Shown here piece after piece: positions 42,223 through 51,729 of a stretch of DNA of 64,000 bases (position 1 is the stretch's first letter; each line of letters opens with the position of its first letter). Below the pieces are notes generated by a model. The model was not told the origin of the DNA. It did no database searches and was given only the letters and a program-made list of their open reading frames with translations. The DNA comes from Corynespora cassiicola (taxonomy: Eukaryota > Ascomycota > Dothideomycetes > Pleosporales > Corynesporascaceae). Made by a program: the position numbers and the translations under genes. The DNA lies in NCBI GenBank assembly GCA_022059125.1, contig JAEUWY010000004.1, positions 1,302,001 to 1,366,000 of the forward strand. The letters run 5' to 3'.

Positions 42223-44268
42223 TTACACCACGTCTTGGATGTACCATGATGCGACCAGACATATCACCGTGTACACGGCTACCGCCACCGTGAGGTGGTC
42301 GCTCGGCCGCCCCCATGCTTTCCGCTCAGGTCCCCAGTGCGTGTCTTTGGGATAGCGCACCCCGGTTTTGTCGTCGTACTGCAGTGCATCGTCGTGGGTG
42401 ACTCCTGTAGGTGGCCGGATCAAGTACGTTATAGGGATCATGCAGCTCGTTGATTGCAAGATCCAGTGTACTGGTGGCCAGCCCACGCGGGTCAGTAGAA
42501 AGACCCATCTTGTACTGCCAGTTGCTATACGCGGGATATTGTATGCAGTCCACGATTGTGCCGACGGAAGAAAGCACCGGGTGAAATTCAGGGCTACGCC
42601 GGTAAGGCAGGTGGCGACGAAGAGTGCATGGAGCCAGACCATTTGCTCGATGAAGATGGAGCGGAAGCGCAAGTGGAAGGGGGATGCATGCGGTCTTCTC
42701 TCCTTTACTCTCGAAGATAGACTCCCAGAAGAGCAGAAACCAGGCGGTGTTCCCCCGAATCGGGTTGGGAGCAGAAAACTTCGCACAAGCGACAAGAAGT
42801 AATCTGTATTGCATTGGTTAGTAGTCATGGAGTTGAGAAGCAGGCCTCACTTACAAGGAATGAGCCACGACTCTGCTTGGTCCCACCTCATTCCGTCGCG
42901 ATATCCGATGAAAATGGACAAAGCGCCTTTGTGAATGCAATCCGCCAGAACCCAGATCGATACCAGCCTGACAAGCCATCTCAATTGGAAGGCATCGTTA
43001 TATATGACCAAAGGATACCCAGAAAGCAGCGCTAGCGGAAGCCCTATGTAGCCTAGGAACCCAAGTGATGACGCCACACTCGAGCTCATGCCAAACAAAA
43101 GGCCAGCAAGCTTCTGCCTCGGCGTGCAGGCTGAGACAGGCTTGCCGAAAAGTCGAAAGTTGAGTTTGCCGGCCGTCTGTACGTTTCCTATTGTCCACCG
43201 TGTGCGCTGTTTGACGTGCCCCATCAGTGTAGGTGGCATTTCGCCGCATTGCACGTGCTCGTTGAGGAAACCGACTTTCCATCCTGCGCCGACGAGCAAA
43301 GACGAGCAGGCCGTATCTTCGGACGTAGAGAATGCAGGAAACCCACCGATTTCATCCAAGGCTTTGCGACGAGTGAGCCAGCCGGAGCCCGTGCAGTCGG
43401 CTGCTCCCAGGCCTTCGTTTATGAGTTCAGTGGTGGCGTAGAAATGATCAAGATCTTGTCTCATGTTGTCGCAAGCCGGAAGATTGTGGAAAATCTAACA
43501 ATCACAATTAGCACTTAAGAAGCCTTGTTATAGTGGGCCGCCATCACCTGAGGTGTACACATGAGAGCTAGTCGCTCATCGGCCAGGAAATGCGGGACCA
43601 AGCATCTCAGCCACTGCGGTCTGACTATCATATCCGCATCCAAGCCGGCGATGAATTCTGAGGGTGCTACTTCCTCATCAAACACACATTGAATAGCATG
43701 GTTCAGATTGCCAGCCTTATAGTCGGGCACCTCTGGCTTCTCCCTGGACGTATAGAATGTGAACGGATACCTCTCTTGCAGCTCAGTCATGCGTAGTTCA
43801 AGTCTCGGATCTCGCCCATCGTCCGTCAGAATCACTCGAAGTTTGTCCCTGGGCCATTCTGTCTCACACGCGGAGCGGACAACATTAATGACCGTATCGG
43901 GATCCTCTCTGCATGCAGTGACGACGATGTCGATCGTCGGAAGATCGTCGCCCTCTGCGTACAACTGTGGTCTCAGGGGCCGACGCAAAACACATATACG
44001 ACTGAGGTAAAGAAGTACGGTAGGGGCTATAGACTGTTAATATAATTGCCCAAAGCTACAGGCGATACTCACTTATCATGATCACCTCTACTGCAGCAAA
44101 AAACCAGGCAAGACCCAATCGAGGGCCGAAAACTACCGTCGATGTTGCCAGACAGTAGATGCGAAACGTGATGTATGCCAGTAAGGCAAACAGGGCATGC
44201 ACGCCCGTAAGAGGCACAACAAACCAAAGGGGATTAGCCCAGTCACGCTTGATGGGTCGGTTCTCCAT
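42223..44268 (-). CDS. Membrane GT2 glycosyltransferase, cellulose-synthase-like
   Basis: Four exons: 44268-44073, 44026-43548, 43494-42855 and 42803-42223, about 631 residues, introns of 46, 53 and 51 nt. Two N-terminal membrane helices (FVVPLTGVHALFALLAYITF; LAWFFAAVEVIMI) precede a processive GT2 core: DIVVTACREDPDTV, DDGRDPR, DYKAGNLNHAI, GLDADMI (the D-x-D site), GSGWLTRR, SEDTACSSL and KQRTRWTIGN (the QxxRW motif). More membrane helices follow. Such enzymes extend a polysaccharide from a UDP-sugar and export it. Fungal GT2 proteins of this type have been linked to hyphal surface and virulence; whether this is that orthologue is not known. Junctions were chosen to keep the core motifs in frame. 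Confidence 0.88.
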
Positions 44269-45012
44269 TTTGAATCCTCAATTGGGTGTAGAAGAGGGTG
44301 GATTTTGTGTTCTCAGGGCATGGGAACGCCCCTTTTATGGACTGGAATTTATGCAATCTAGCTATGGCCTCCACCTATTCCCGGGAGGCAGGTACAAGTA
44401 CTGATGATTATGTAGAAAACGAGGTAGAGGAAGGAGCAGGGGAGCGCCTCTTTCCAACACACGGCTTCGGAGATTGAATAACTTCAAAAGGACTAAGGAA
44501 TCCAACAAAGCCTAGGCAAAATCCATAAAGGTCAGCTAGCGCACTGTTCGCAGGACTGTTCATCAGTGTGGATCCATCCATGTGTTGAGCCACACCCAAT
44601 GATCAACATGAAGGAATATAATATTGAATCTTGTTTGAGATGTTGTTTTCCAGAAGTTCCGCGCGCCATTAACCATGCCATGGCGCACAATCGGAGAGCA
44701 GTGATGCTTCATGTTGGTGTTGGGGGGTGTTTGCCACTGCCAGCCAATTATGCGAGAATCGGAATCGTACGGAGTTGAATGGTTGCACCTAATAATAGTC
44801 ATTACGCCGAAGAAATGGAATCGTGCAGAGTTGAATGGTCACACCTGATAAGAGTCATGTCCTGCGATGGAAGAAAAAGCATGTTGACCAGTTGCATGCA
44901 AGTCGGCCCCTCCGCGGTTCCGACCGGGACAGAAACTGGGCAAAAACCACAAATGATCGGCGATGGCATCTATTCGGGATATCTCTGATCGGCAATTGCT
45001 AAGCCAGACAAA
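44269..45012. other. Intergenic with an imperfect tandem duplication
   Basis: Promoter of the GT2 gene and 3' flank of the MTA phosphorylase. No gene was seen. It contains the diverged duplication annotated at 44761-44859. Confidence 0.45.
44761..44859 (+). repeat. Imperfect direct repeat, 42 bp at 56-bp period
   Basis: GGAATCGTACGGAGTTGAAT starting 44761 recurs as GGAATCGTGCAGAGTTGAAT starting 44817, and the match continues about 22 bp. Most differences are transitions (A/G, T/C). A local duplication that has since diverged. Confidence 0.75.
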
Positions 45013-45981
45013 CTAATCGAAGTAACCTGGGAACAGCCACTTCAGCTTTCCTTCCACTCCCTTTCCTCGGCCCTCCTTGTGCGTGATGCTGCCAGCGAAC
45101 TTTGTCTGGTTCTCAAGGTGTTTGGCAAGTACCTGCTCGCCGTTCTCCTCCTTGCTAAGCTCGTTCAAGACAGCGCCCACGAAGCGCCTCGCGTTCTCCG
45201 AGTTGGCCTTCATGTGACCCATGACCATCTCGACGTTGACGTCCTCGCCAGCCTCGCCCCTCCAGCAGTCGTAGTCGGTAGCCATGCAGATCATCTGGTA
45301 CGCGATCTCCGCCTCCCGCGCCAGCTTAGCCTCGGGCAGAGCCGACATGTTAATGACGGAACCTCCCCAGCTGCGGTACATGTTGGACTCAGCGCGCGTG
45401 GAGAACTGCGGACCCTCCATGCAGATGATTACGCCCTTGTCATGCAGCCGGACACCCTCACCCTCGAGCGAATGACCGCACTGGTTCACAATCTTGGCCA
45501 ACTTGCCGTCGAATGGATCTCCAAAGCCTACATGTCCGACCATACCGTCTTCAAAGTATGTGAAGGGGCGGATACCCTTGGTGCGGTCGATGATCTGGTC
45601 GGGCACCACGAAATCGCGCGGCCTGATTTCCTCCTGCAGCGAGCCAACGGCCGAAAAAGCGATAATGGTCCTCACGCCAATGTGCCTCAGAGCGGCAATG
45701 TTGGCCTGGTTCTTGACCTCGTGGGGAGCGAGCTCGTGGTGGAGACCGTGTCGCGAGATGAAAGCGATCGGAATGGGCTTTCCGGTGGTGGGGGAAGGGT
45801 GGTGCAGGATGGAAATGGGAGACGAAGTAGCACCCCAAGGGGTTTCGACGTTGAGCGTCGCTGCAAGAGTGAAGCCAGGGAGCGATTGAATGCCGGTACC
45901 GCCTATCACGGCGATATGCACCGGCGCTGTGTCAACCGTCAGCGTTGGGCTCTGCCATGGCGGGGTCATGCTACGCACCAT
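45013..45981 (-). CDS. meu1: S-methyl-5'-thioadenosine phosphorylase
   Basis: 322 residues from ATG 45981. The frame is open to 46056, but only through a GTG. Family marks: HIAVIGGTGIQSLPGF, FISRHGLHHELAPHEV, IIAFSAVGSLQEEIRPRDFV, DQIIDRTKGIRPFTYF, CMEGPQFSTRAESNMYRSWG, INMSALPEAKLAREAEIAYQ and ATDYDCW. It cleaves methylthioadenosine with phosphate to adenine and methylthioribose-1-phosphate, the first step of methionine salvage, in the cytosol. The length matches trimeric MTAP. No intron is needed. The upstream 5' leader is unusually open, so an N-terminal extension cannot be fully ruled out. Confidence 0.93.
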   Translation of the reverse strand: MVRSMTPPWQSPTLTVDTAPVHIAVIGGTGIQSLPGFTLAATLNVETPWGATSSPISILHHPSPTTGKPIPIAFISRHGLHHELAPHEVKNQANIAALRHIGVRTIIAFSAVGSLQEEIRPRDFVVPDQIIDRTKGIRPFTYFEDGMVGHVGFGDPFDGKLAKIVNQCGHSLEGEGVRLHDKGVIICMEGPQFSTRAESNMYRSWGGSVINMSALPEAKLAREAEIAYQMICMATDYDCWRGEAGEDVNVEMVMGHMKANSENARRFVGAVLNELSKEENGEQVLAKHLENQTKFAGSITHKEGRGKGVEGKLKWLFPGYFD

Positions 45982-47076
45982 CGTAGGTCGAGGGAACGCC
46001 AGCCATTCTTCGGTATGGAAGCGTGATGTGGCGCTTCTGGCTGAGAGAAGATACACGGGGGGCTACGGCACGAAAAAGGGCAGTCGAACGTGTCAGCATG
46101 CGCAAGCGTGCGTCTTGTTTGTAGAGATGGGATTTTCTGCTCTTCGGAAGCGGGGCAGCAAATTTCCGAGGCCCGGTCCCTGATGACGCCAGACATGCCC
46201 AATCATCGCTCCCAACCTGCACATGAGCTATTTATTGTTGCTGCCGATTCGCGAGTTGTTCAGAGGAAGGAAAAGTATTGCTGCATCAATCTATGCATGG
46301 TCAGCTGGATATGCGCGGCAAGTCCAATTCTGGCGCAAAATGCCTCCGGACTCTCCGCAGCCACAATTCACCTCTATCCCGAGGTCCTTGGGCAGGATCC
46401 ACTCATTCTAGCGGAGCAAGTTTTCAACAGTGGCTAAGACAGAAAGGCATGCTCTTATCTATTGGGTACTCTTGGGCTCCGATGCCACGGACCACCGCTC
46501 AGACGAACACTCCACCAGGTGGGAACGCAGCACGTGATCACGCGTTAGCGCGTTTTTGCCCGACCGTCACTCCTACCTACCTAGGTACCTAGATAGGGAA
46601 TACCTAGGCAGTGAACGTTGGATGGAAAGCATTACCAAGTTGAGAAAAAGCAGTTATTGGACTTCAACGGTTTCCTCAAATCAATCAATGACCACTGATT
46701 ACCATAAATTTGTCCAACCCAGACAGGGAACAACTGCATTATTTACACGTTCTGGGGGCTCTCCCAAACTGATACCTGACGCCCTGGGCCTTACTAAACA
46801 TCATAGGAAGAGGTCCGGTCTACGTATTATAATACCTAGGAATCTTTCCATTCAATATATCTCTTATTTTGATTCAAGTCGCCCACCGTTCAACCTTTCC
46901 TTAACAACAATGAGCATACATCTTGAATCGCAACAAGCTGAGGAATAAAAACTTACCAAGTAGTTCTCATGAAGGACCATCAATCATCTTCGAGTCAAAA
47001 TTCAAGGCCATTAATACCAGTTTCGACATCGGACTCATCGTCTCCCTCTATGTAATCCTTGATTATTAATTTCTTG
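45982..47076. other. Intergenic with a CTAGGTACCTAG palindrome
   Basis: Promoter of the MTA phosphorylase and 3' flank of the pseudogene. Perfect overlapping palindromes TACCTAGGTA (46578-46587) and CTAGGTACCTAG (46581-46592) are followed by another TACCTAGG at about 46601. After about 46,620 the DNA becomes AT-rich, marking entry to the accessory stretch. No gene was seen. Confidence 0.55.
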
Positions 47077-48038
47077 TCACCTTCCTTCAGCTGTTGTAGC
47101 AGTGGAGACACGCGAGACATGGCCAATAGGGTGCCTGAGCTGATAGTTTTTCTGGGTTCTATATCTCCTGATGCCAAATGTTATATGTGCGTTCCTGTTC
47201 TTGAGCGACAATAGTGTTGCCAAATTCTCCAACAGTCGCTTTATCACCTTGTCCGTTGGCCAGCGTTCGACATCCAGAACAATGGCAATTTATACAATAA
47301 AGTCTCTCGGAATCGAAGTTATCTCCCCGAGTTTATGTCAGAGAAGATCCTGCATTTCTGCATTTCCTCCGATCAAGAACCTAGTTTTACGGTAGAAGTG
47401 CTCGCCCAGCTTTTGCTTCATCTACTTTCCGCCACATTCGCCGATGTATTTCCGTTTCTTGAGTTTGCCGTCTTCGAAAATGGGGTTAGGCCACCGTAAC
47501 GAGAACGGTTTTGAGTCGTTGATGTCAAGAACATCATACACCATGTCTCGCAGCCCTCGAGGGAGTTTGGTGATTACTACAGCACATATCTTCATCAAAC
47601 AACAACGTGAGTAGGTTTCAATTGATTGATCGAGCTCGATCTTTTTGGCATATGATAGATTCCTTAACTTTCGATCAAAATCATATGAAAAAGCTATGGG
47701 TTGAATTTGAGGACCACGGAAGCTAATGAGCCAAGAATTGTCTCTCCAGAAGTCGGTGCATGTAGCCAGGTTATCCACGACCTCTGATAGACTGCGTCTG
47801 GATTAGCTGCAAAGCTCAAAAACAATTAGAAATAAAATTAAAACACTTACACTATTGCCCTCGACCGGATTTGGTTTATATCCACGTCAGTGTCTTTGTT
47901 CATAGTTGATGCTTCAGGCATGAGATTGGACCCTCTGATAGATAGAGTTGCAGACAGTGCAGTCGTTTCAAGCGATAGTTTGAGAATTCTAGGTTGTATT
48001 CTTCGAGTTGATGGAAGATTGTGAAGCTCAGATACCAT
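47077..48038 (-). pseudogene. Pseudogene of an LPRELRDMVY-type fungal family, three in-frame stops
   Basis: The first exon reads LKLSLETTALSATLSIRGSN to INQIRSRAIV. A 5' splice site (GTAAGT at about 47851) and an acceptor CTAATCCAG join it in phase to SLSEVVDNLATCTDFWRDNS and VITKLPRGLRDMVYDVLD. Then TAG (47422-47424), TGA (47338-47340) and TAA (47290-47292) interrupt one continuing frame with good coding character between and after (KLGEHFYRKTRFLIGGNAEM, VLDVERWPTDKVIKRLLENL), to a stop at 47077. Each stop fits a C-to-T change from CAG, CGA or CAA. The family is large in Dothideomycetes and of unknown function. The ATG at 48038 is the likely start. Confidence 0.65.
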
Positions 48039-48215
48039 CGTGGGTTTAAATAAGGGAGGCGCGAGGCGTACACGTCGATTGCCTGGCCTTGGCGCTCAGT
48101 TACCAATGACTCTTCCTCCTGTACTGATGGTAGGCTTTTTCTAGGCCTATCATAAAACACATACATATAGGAAACCATTTCCGAAATTTGCTATGCCAGG
48201 TGCGCCACCGTCAGA
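48039..48215. other. Short intergenic gap
   Basis: 177 bp between the RING gene stop and the pseudogene start. It must act as terminator for one and promoter for the other. The long frame overlapping here on the minus strand (47900-48178) has no support. Confidence 0.4.
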
Positions 48216-48850
48216 TTACTCATTACTGAGGGCCTCTCCAGCATCACCATCTGCCGCGCCATCAGCTGGTGTCTCCCTCGAGCTATCATTCACACTCAAA
48301 GCCATCTCATTCCGCTGAGACTGCGTCATATATACACCCATGGAATAGAGCTGGCTGGGCTGCGGTTCAGGGCTCGGCGAAGCCCGTGAAGCCTGCGCCC
48401 TTCTTCTCTTCAGGGTATTTTTGAGAGTCAAGGACATCTCTTTGACGTCTTCACAATAATTTGACTCTCCTTTGCGGAAAAGCTATCTAGACGCTCAATG
48501 ATATCTCTTAAGCCTGCTGAGATGTCTTCGGCGGCGGCTTTTATCTCTTGCTCGGAGGCTTCGGTGAGGTAGAGGACCGAGCGACATGCGGGGCACGTGT
48601 TTCGCTTTTCGGTCTCGATCCAACGAATGAGACAGAAGCGATAGAAACAATGTCTAAAGTTGGATTTTAGTGTTAGAACTATCAGTGCCTATTGCAAAGG
48701 GGACACAAGAGCTTTGTTGTAGAGCACATCTTGCCCACAGCTTTGAACACGGACAAGGGCATCTTCTTCGGGGTCGCATGATTCAGAGACATGTTCTTCT
48801 TGGCAGATTGGACATTCGGGAGTCTCTAGGCCTTTGTCTAGAAACTGATC
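48216..48850 (-). CDS. RING-finger protein, 5' end unresolved, GC-AG intron
   Basis: Exon pieces 48850-48735 and 48653-48216. The first holds FLDKGLETPECPICQEEHVS and VRVQSCG; the second begins HCFYRFCLIRWIETEKRNTC, then PACRSVLY. Joined, they give a complete C3HC4/C3H2C3-type RING (CPIC, C, HC, C, CPAC). The only junction that works uses a GC donor (TGTGG|GCAAGA, 48734) and a TTTTAG acceptor, an 81-nt GC-AG intron. Unspliced, the frame ends in TAG. After the RING come a helix (EIKAAAEDISAGLRDIIERL) and a Ser-rich tail. The start codon is not visible: a TAA lies just upstream of 48850, so another exon is expected. A ubiquitin E3 ligase role is likely but unproven. Confidence 0.6.
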
Positions 48851-49404
48851 CCCACTTTGTTATACGTAGAATTCGATAAACCATATACATGTGACCAGGT
48901 AACTCTCGAAATTTCAATTAATAATTAAATAAAACTTTTTTTATTTCAATGAATCTATGCCTAGCGCGTTTATAAGCAGCTTTTTGATATAGGCCAAATT
49001 TAAGAAAGAAGAGCACATTCAATATATTCCTCATATATCCTTTCTGAATGGGTCCAAAGAGAATGTTTGTATCTCTTGAAACATTGAAGAGCAGATAGAA
49101 ATTTCTAGCACATCTTCCGTACGGATAGCTGCATATTTGTTTGCGTAACGCCGGATTTGTCTCATGAAATGGGTCATTCAACCTAGCAAATAGCCAAGCG
49201 GAGTATATGAAGACACCAGCTCTTCATTCTTAGATAAATTATCATCTCATCCCGTGCATACCATCTTTGCATCGATATATCCACAGACGCAAAATGATTT
49301 CGCCATTCGGCTGCATTCGAGCATTAGAGCTTCATAAAGACTGGGTAGAAGAACAACTAAAGATTACGTAAAATATGTAAAATGAAATCTATGTAAGCCG
49401 AAGC
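48851..49404. other. AT-rich, perhaps holding the missing RING first exon
   Basis: No complete gene is seen. On the minus strand a frame from an ATG near 49178 reads MTHFMRQIRRYANKYAAIRT and on to a stop after about 48 residues. It could be a lost or split exon, but no junction to the RING frame was found. Confidence 0.35.
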
Positions 49405-50857
49405 TTACATTACATTGCAAAGTGTGATGGCGGCGACGCCGGCCACGGCCCCAACTGCACCCCAGTTCGCCCCTTTCCTGGTTTCGCGCAAGTTGGTCTC
49501 GTAACGTTGTTTGTCAATTTCCCTTTGGGCCAGAGCTTGAGCTTGCTGTTCCCGAGACTGAGCCAACTGGAATTTCTGGGCGTTTTCGAATTGCTCGATC
49601 TGAAGACGCTTCTGTTCTTCAAACCGATGAGCTTTCAGGTCACGTGATCTCTGTTTGGCCTCCATCTTCAGCATTTCTATCTCGGCGTTGAGCGCGGCGA
49701 CCTCATATGATGGTGGTTTGGGGCTTTTCTCCAGCTCTTCTCGTTGTTTATGGGCCTCATTGATTCCAGCCAACAACTCAGCAAATTTTTTCTCCGATGC
49801 TAACCTTCGTGCTTCTCGCTCCTCGTCTGCCTTTTGCCACTCTGCTTTCTTTTGTGCCATGAGTTCCTCATGTTTGATCCGCATATTCTCGAGCTCCGCG
49901 TTCTTAGCTTCTATTTCAGCTTCATATTTCTTTTGTCTTTCACGTAGTTCTTCCGCTGTCCTTCCATCGTGTTCTCGCAATGCTTCTTGTAGGTCCTCTG
50001 CTGTACGTTGCAACCTTTGATTCGTCTTCTTCTGCTCTTCAATAACCTTGCTTTTTAACTCTTGGCCGGCATCTGTGTCCTCTACAGACTTTCCCTCAGT
50101 AACAAGTTGCTCTTGGATGCTCAGTGTGATGCGACTTTTCTGTGCGATGATGTGATCTATGATTTTGAGTGCCGAGTCTTGCGTATCGTCGTGCCGTGTG
50201 ATAAGGCTACCCTGTTCTACCATACTCTTCCAATGGGAATCAGACAGCTTACTCTGCCTATCATTTCCTACAATATCCTCGGTTTTGCTCCACATGGTCG
50301 TTGCGAGAACAACACATGAAAGACTCGATTTTCCGCATAGTGCTTTGAACATCTTCAAGTTATTCTGGTCGGATCCCTTCATCCTTACATTGTTGATGGG
50401 ATGAAGATAGACGATTCCACTCAAGAGAAGAGGTGGGTCCTGACTGTAGGCAATACTGAGCCAGAAAGCTATCTCCTTGAGGATATCTGAATCATCGCTT
50501 TTATCATCGTCGAAACCGGGGGTATCTACAAGCCTCACAGTATGGCCTTTGTACTTCAAAGTACCATAGCTGACTTGTTTCGTAACTGTCCATTTTATAT
50601 GAGTGGTCCGAGTCTCACATCTAGATAATAGCAGATGACATCTTACAAGAGGCTAAGCCATGACCAACGCCTGAAGTATCTCCAGTGCAACGCGCAATGA
50701 AGCTGGACTTCCCAGATCCGGTGATTCCCATCACGGGGATAATTATATCGTTTGGACTGCACAATTCGTCATCAGTAGCAGTTCAAGATAATCTGAATGG
50801 AAGCCCTGACCTAATTGGATCGCTCACATTGAGCATTGATGGAGATGTGTCCGCCAT
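49405..50857 (-). CDS. P-loop GTPase with long coiled coil and hydrophobic C-terminal tail (GTPase A)
   Basis: Three exons: 50857-50811, 50756-50647 and 50585-49405, about 445 residues, introns of 54 and 61 nt. G1 is GITGSGKS at residues 26-33, after PNDIIIPVM. Splicing intron 2 gives GHGLASFTKQ. G3 is LVDTPGFDDD. Then LSGIVYLHPINNVRMKGSDQ and MFKALCGKSSLSCVVLATT, the strand before the base-specificity loop. From about residue 230 a long Glu/Lys/Arg/Gln coiled coil (ERQKKYEAEIEAKNAELENM) runs to about 420. The end, NWGAVGAVAGVAAITLCNVM, is hydrophobic, like a tail anchor. This fits fungal AIG1/GIMAP-like or septin-superfamily small GTPases of unknown role. It is head-to-head with a paralogue at 51730. 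Confidence 0.75.
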
Positions 50858-51729
50858 TATGGAAATGACTGATCTAGGAAAGCACTCCCAAACCCCGCGA
50901 GGCTTAAGAAAATGATAGGTATTGTCCGGTAGTTATTCAGGTCAATACATTCATATATAACTGAATGCGCCATGGAGAAAGTCTGGAACGTTGGTCATAT
51001 TGTCCGAAGCTAAAATTTGGACTCAGCTACAGTGGCGCTCTAGATTAGTCTTTAAGTAGACCCCGCGCTCCCTGCTAGGATTTCAACCACTTATTAGTGT
51101 GCATATTTTGGCACTAAGGGGCGGCCATCCAACATTCATGAGACTTTGGCTTGTACCCTTGAACCAGATTCAGGTTGCACCCATCGAAGAGCGGGGTGAA
51201 TTGTCACATGTCTCACCACTAAGACACTAGAGGAAACAAGCAGTATGTTACAACATCCACACGCGAGCCTTGGATTTTTATGCCAGCTATACAGAGCGAG
51301 TAACTACCCGATAGCTTGCAAATAGTATTTATTTTAGATACAATCTCTCCCTTTTCTAGATTTGAATAAAGGTTTTAATAGCCGGTGGTCCATTTCTTCT
51401 GTTCCGAGACAGTGGCTTTGTTCTGGCGTTCAGCCGCACCCATCTAGATCTAGATCGCGATCGTATAGTGCACGCAGTGGTGGGGTTCCCCACAGATAAG
51501 TCCGAGCGCAGTCTATTGAAGTAGTCTCGCGTTCGCTGCATCGTCCCAAACTCCGGATTGGTATCTAATATCTCTTCAAAACTCTCAGATTTTCTGTTTG
51601 TCTTCAAGCTGCATCGTCTGCTTTCTTGCGGCAAGTGACACAATGTTCATACTGAATCGCTTGAGCCTGTTCGTAGCGTCAAATCCTGCGAGCAGTCAAT
51701 TGATTGAACCTCCACACATAGAGCAACGT
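50858..51729. promoter_or_regulatory. Shared divergent promoter of the two GTPase paralogues
   Basis: 872 bp between the two start codons. AT-rich, no gene seen. Co-regulation of the pair is possible from the arrangement but is not shown by any motif recognised here. An in-frame ATG at 51643 could lengthen the right-hand protein by 29 residues. Confidence 0.5.

Noticed and set aside
35338..45981. Possible secondary-metabolite cluster (SDR, NmrA-like, flavoprotein, amidase, GT2)
   Set aside because: No polyketide, peptide or terpene backbone enzyme, transporter or pathway regulator is present, and the neighbours include a housekeeping salvage enzyme.
45079..46026. 315-residue plus-strand open frame opposite the MTA phosphorylase
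   Set aside because: Antisense shadow of an enzyme whose motifs are unmistakable on the minus strand.
50586..50646. Apparent frameshift in GTPase A after the P-loop
   Set aside because: A 28-nt intron to the first AG fails in frame, but a 61-nt intron ending GGACAG restores the frame and the conserved order, so no defect is needed.
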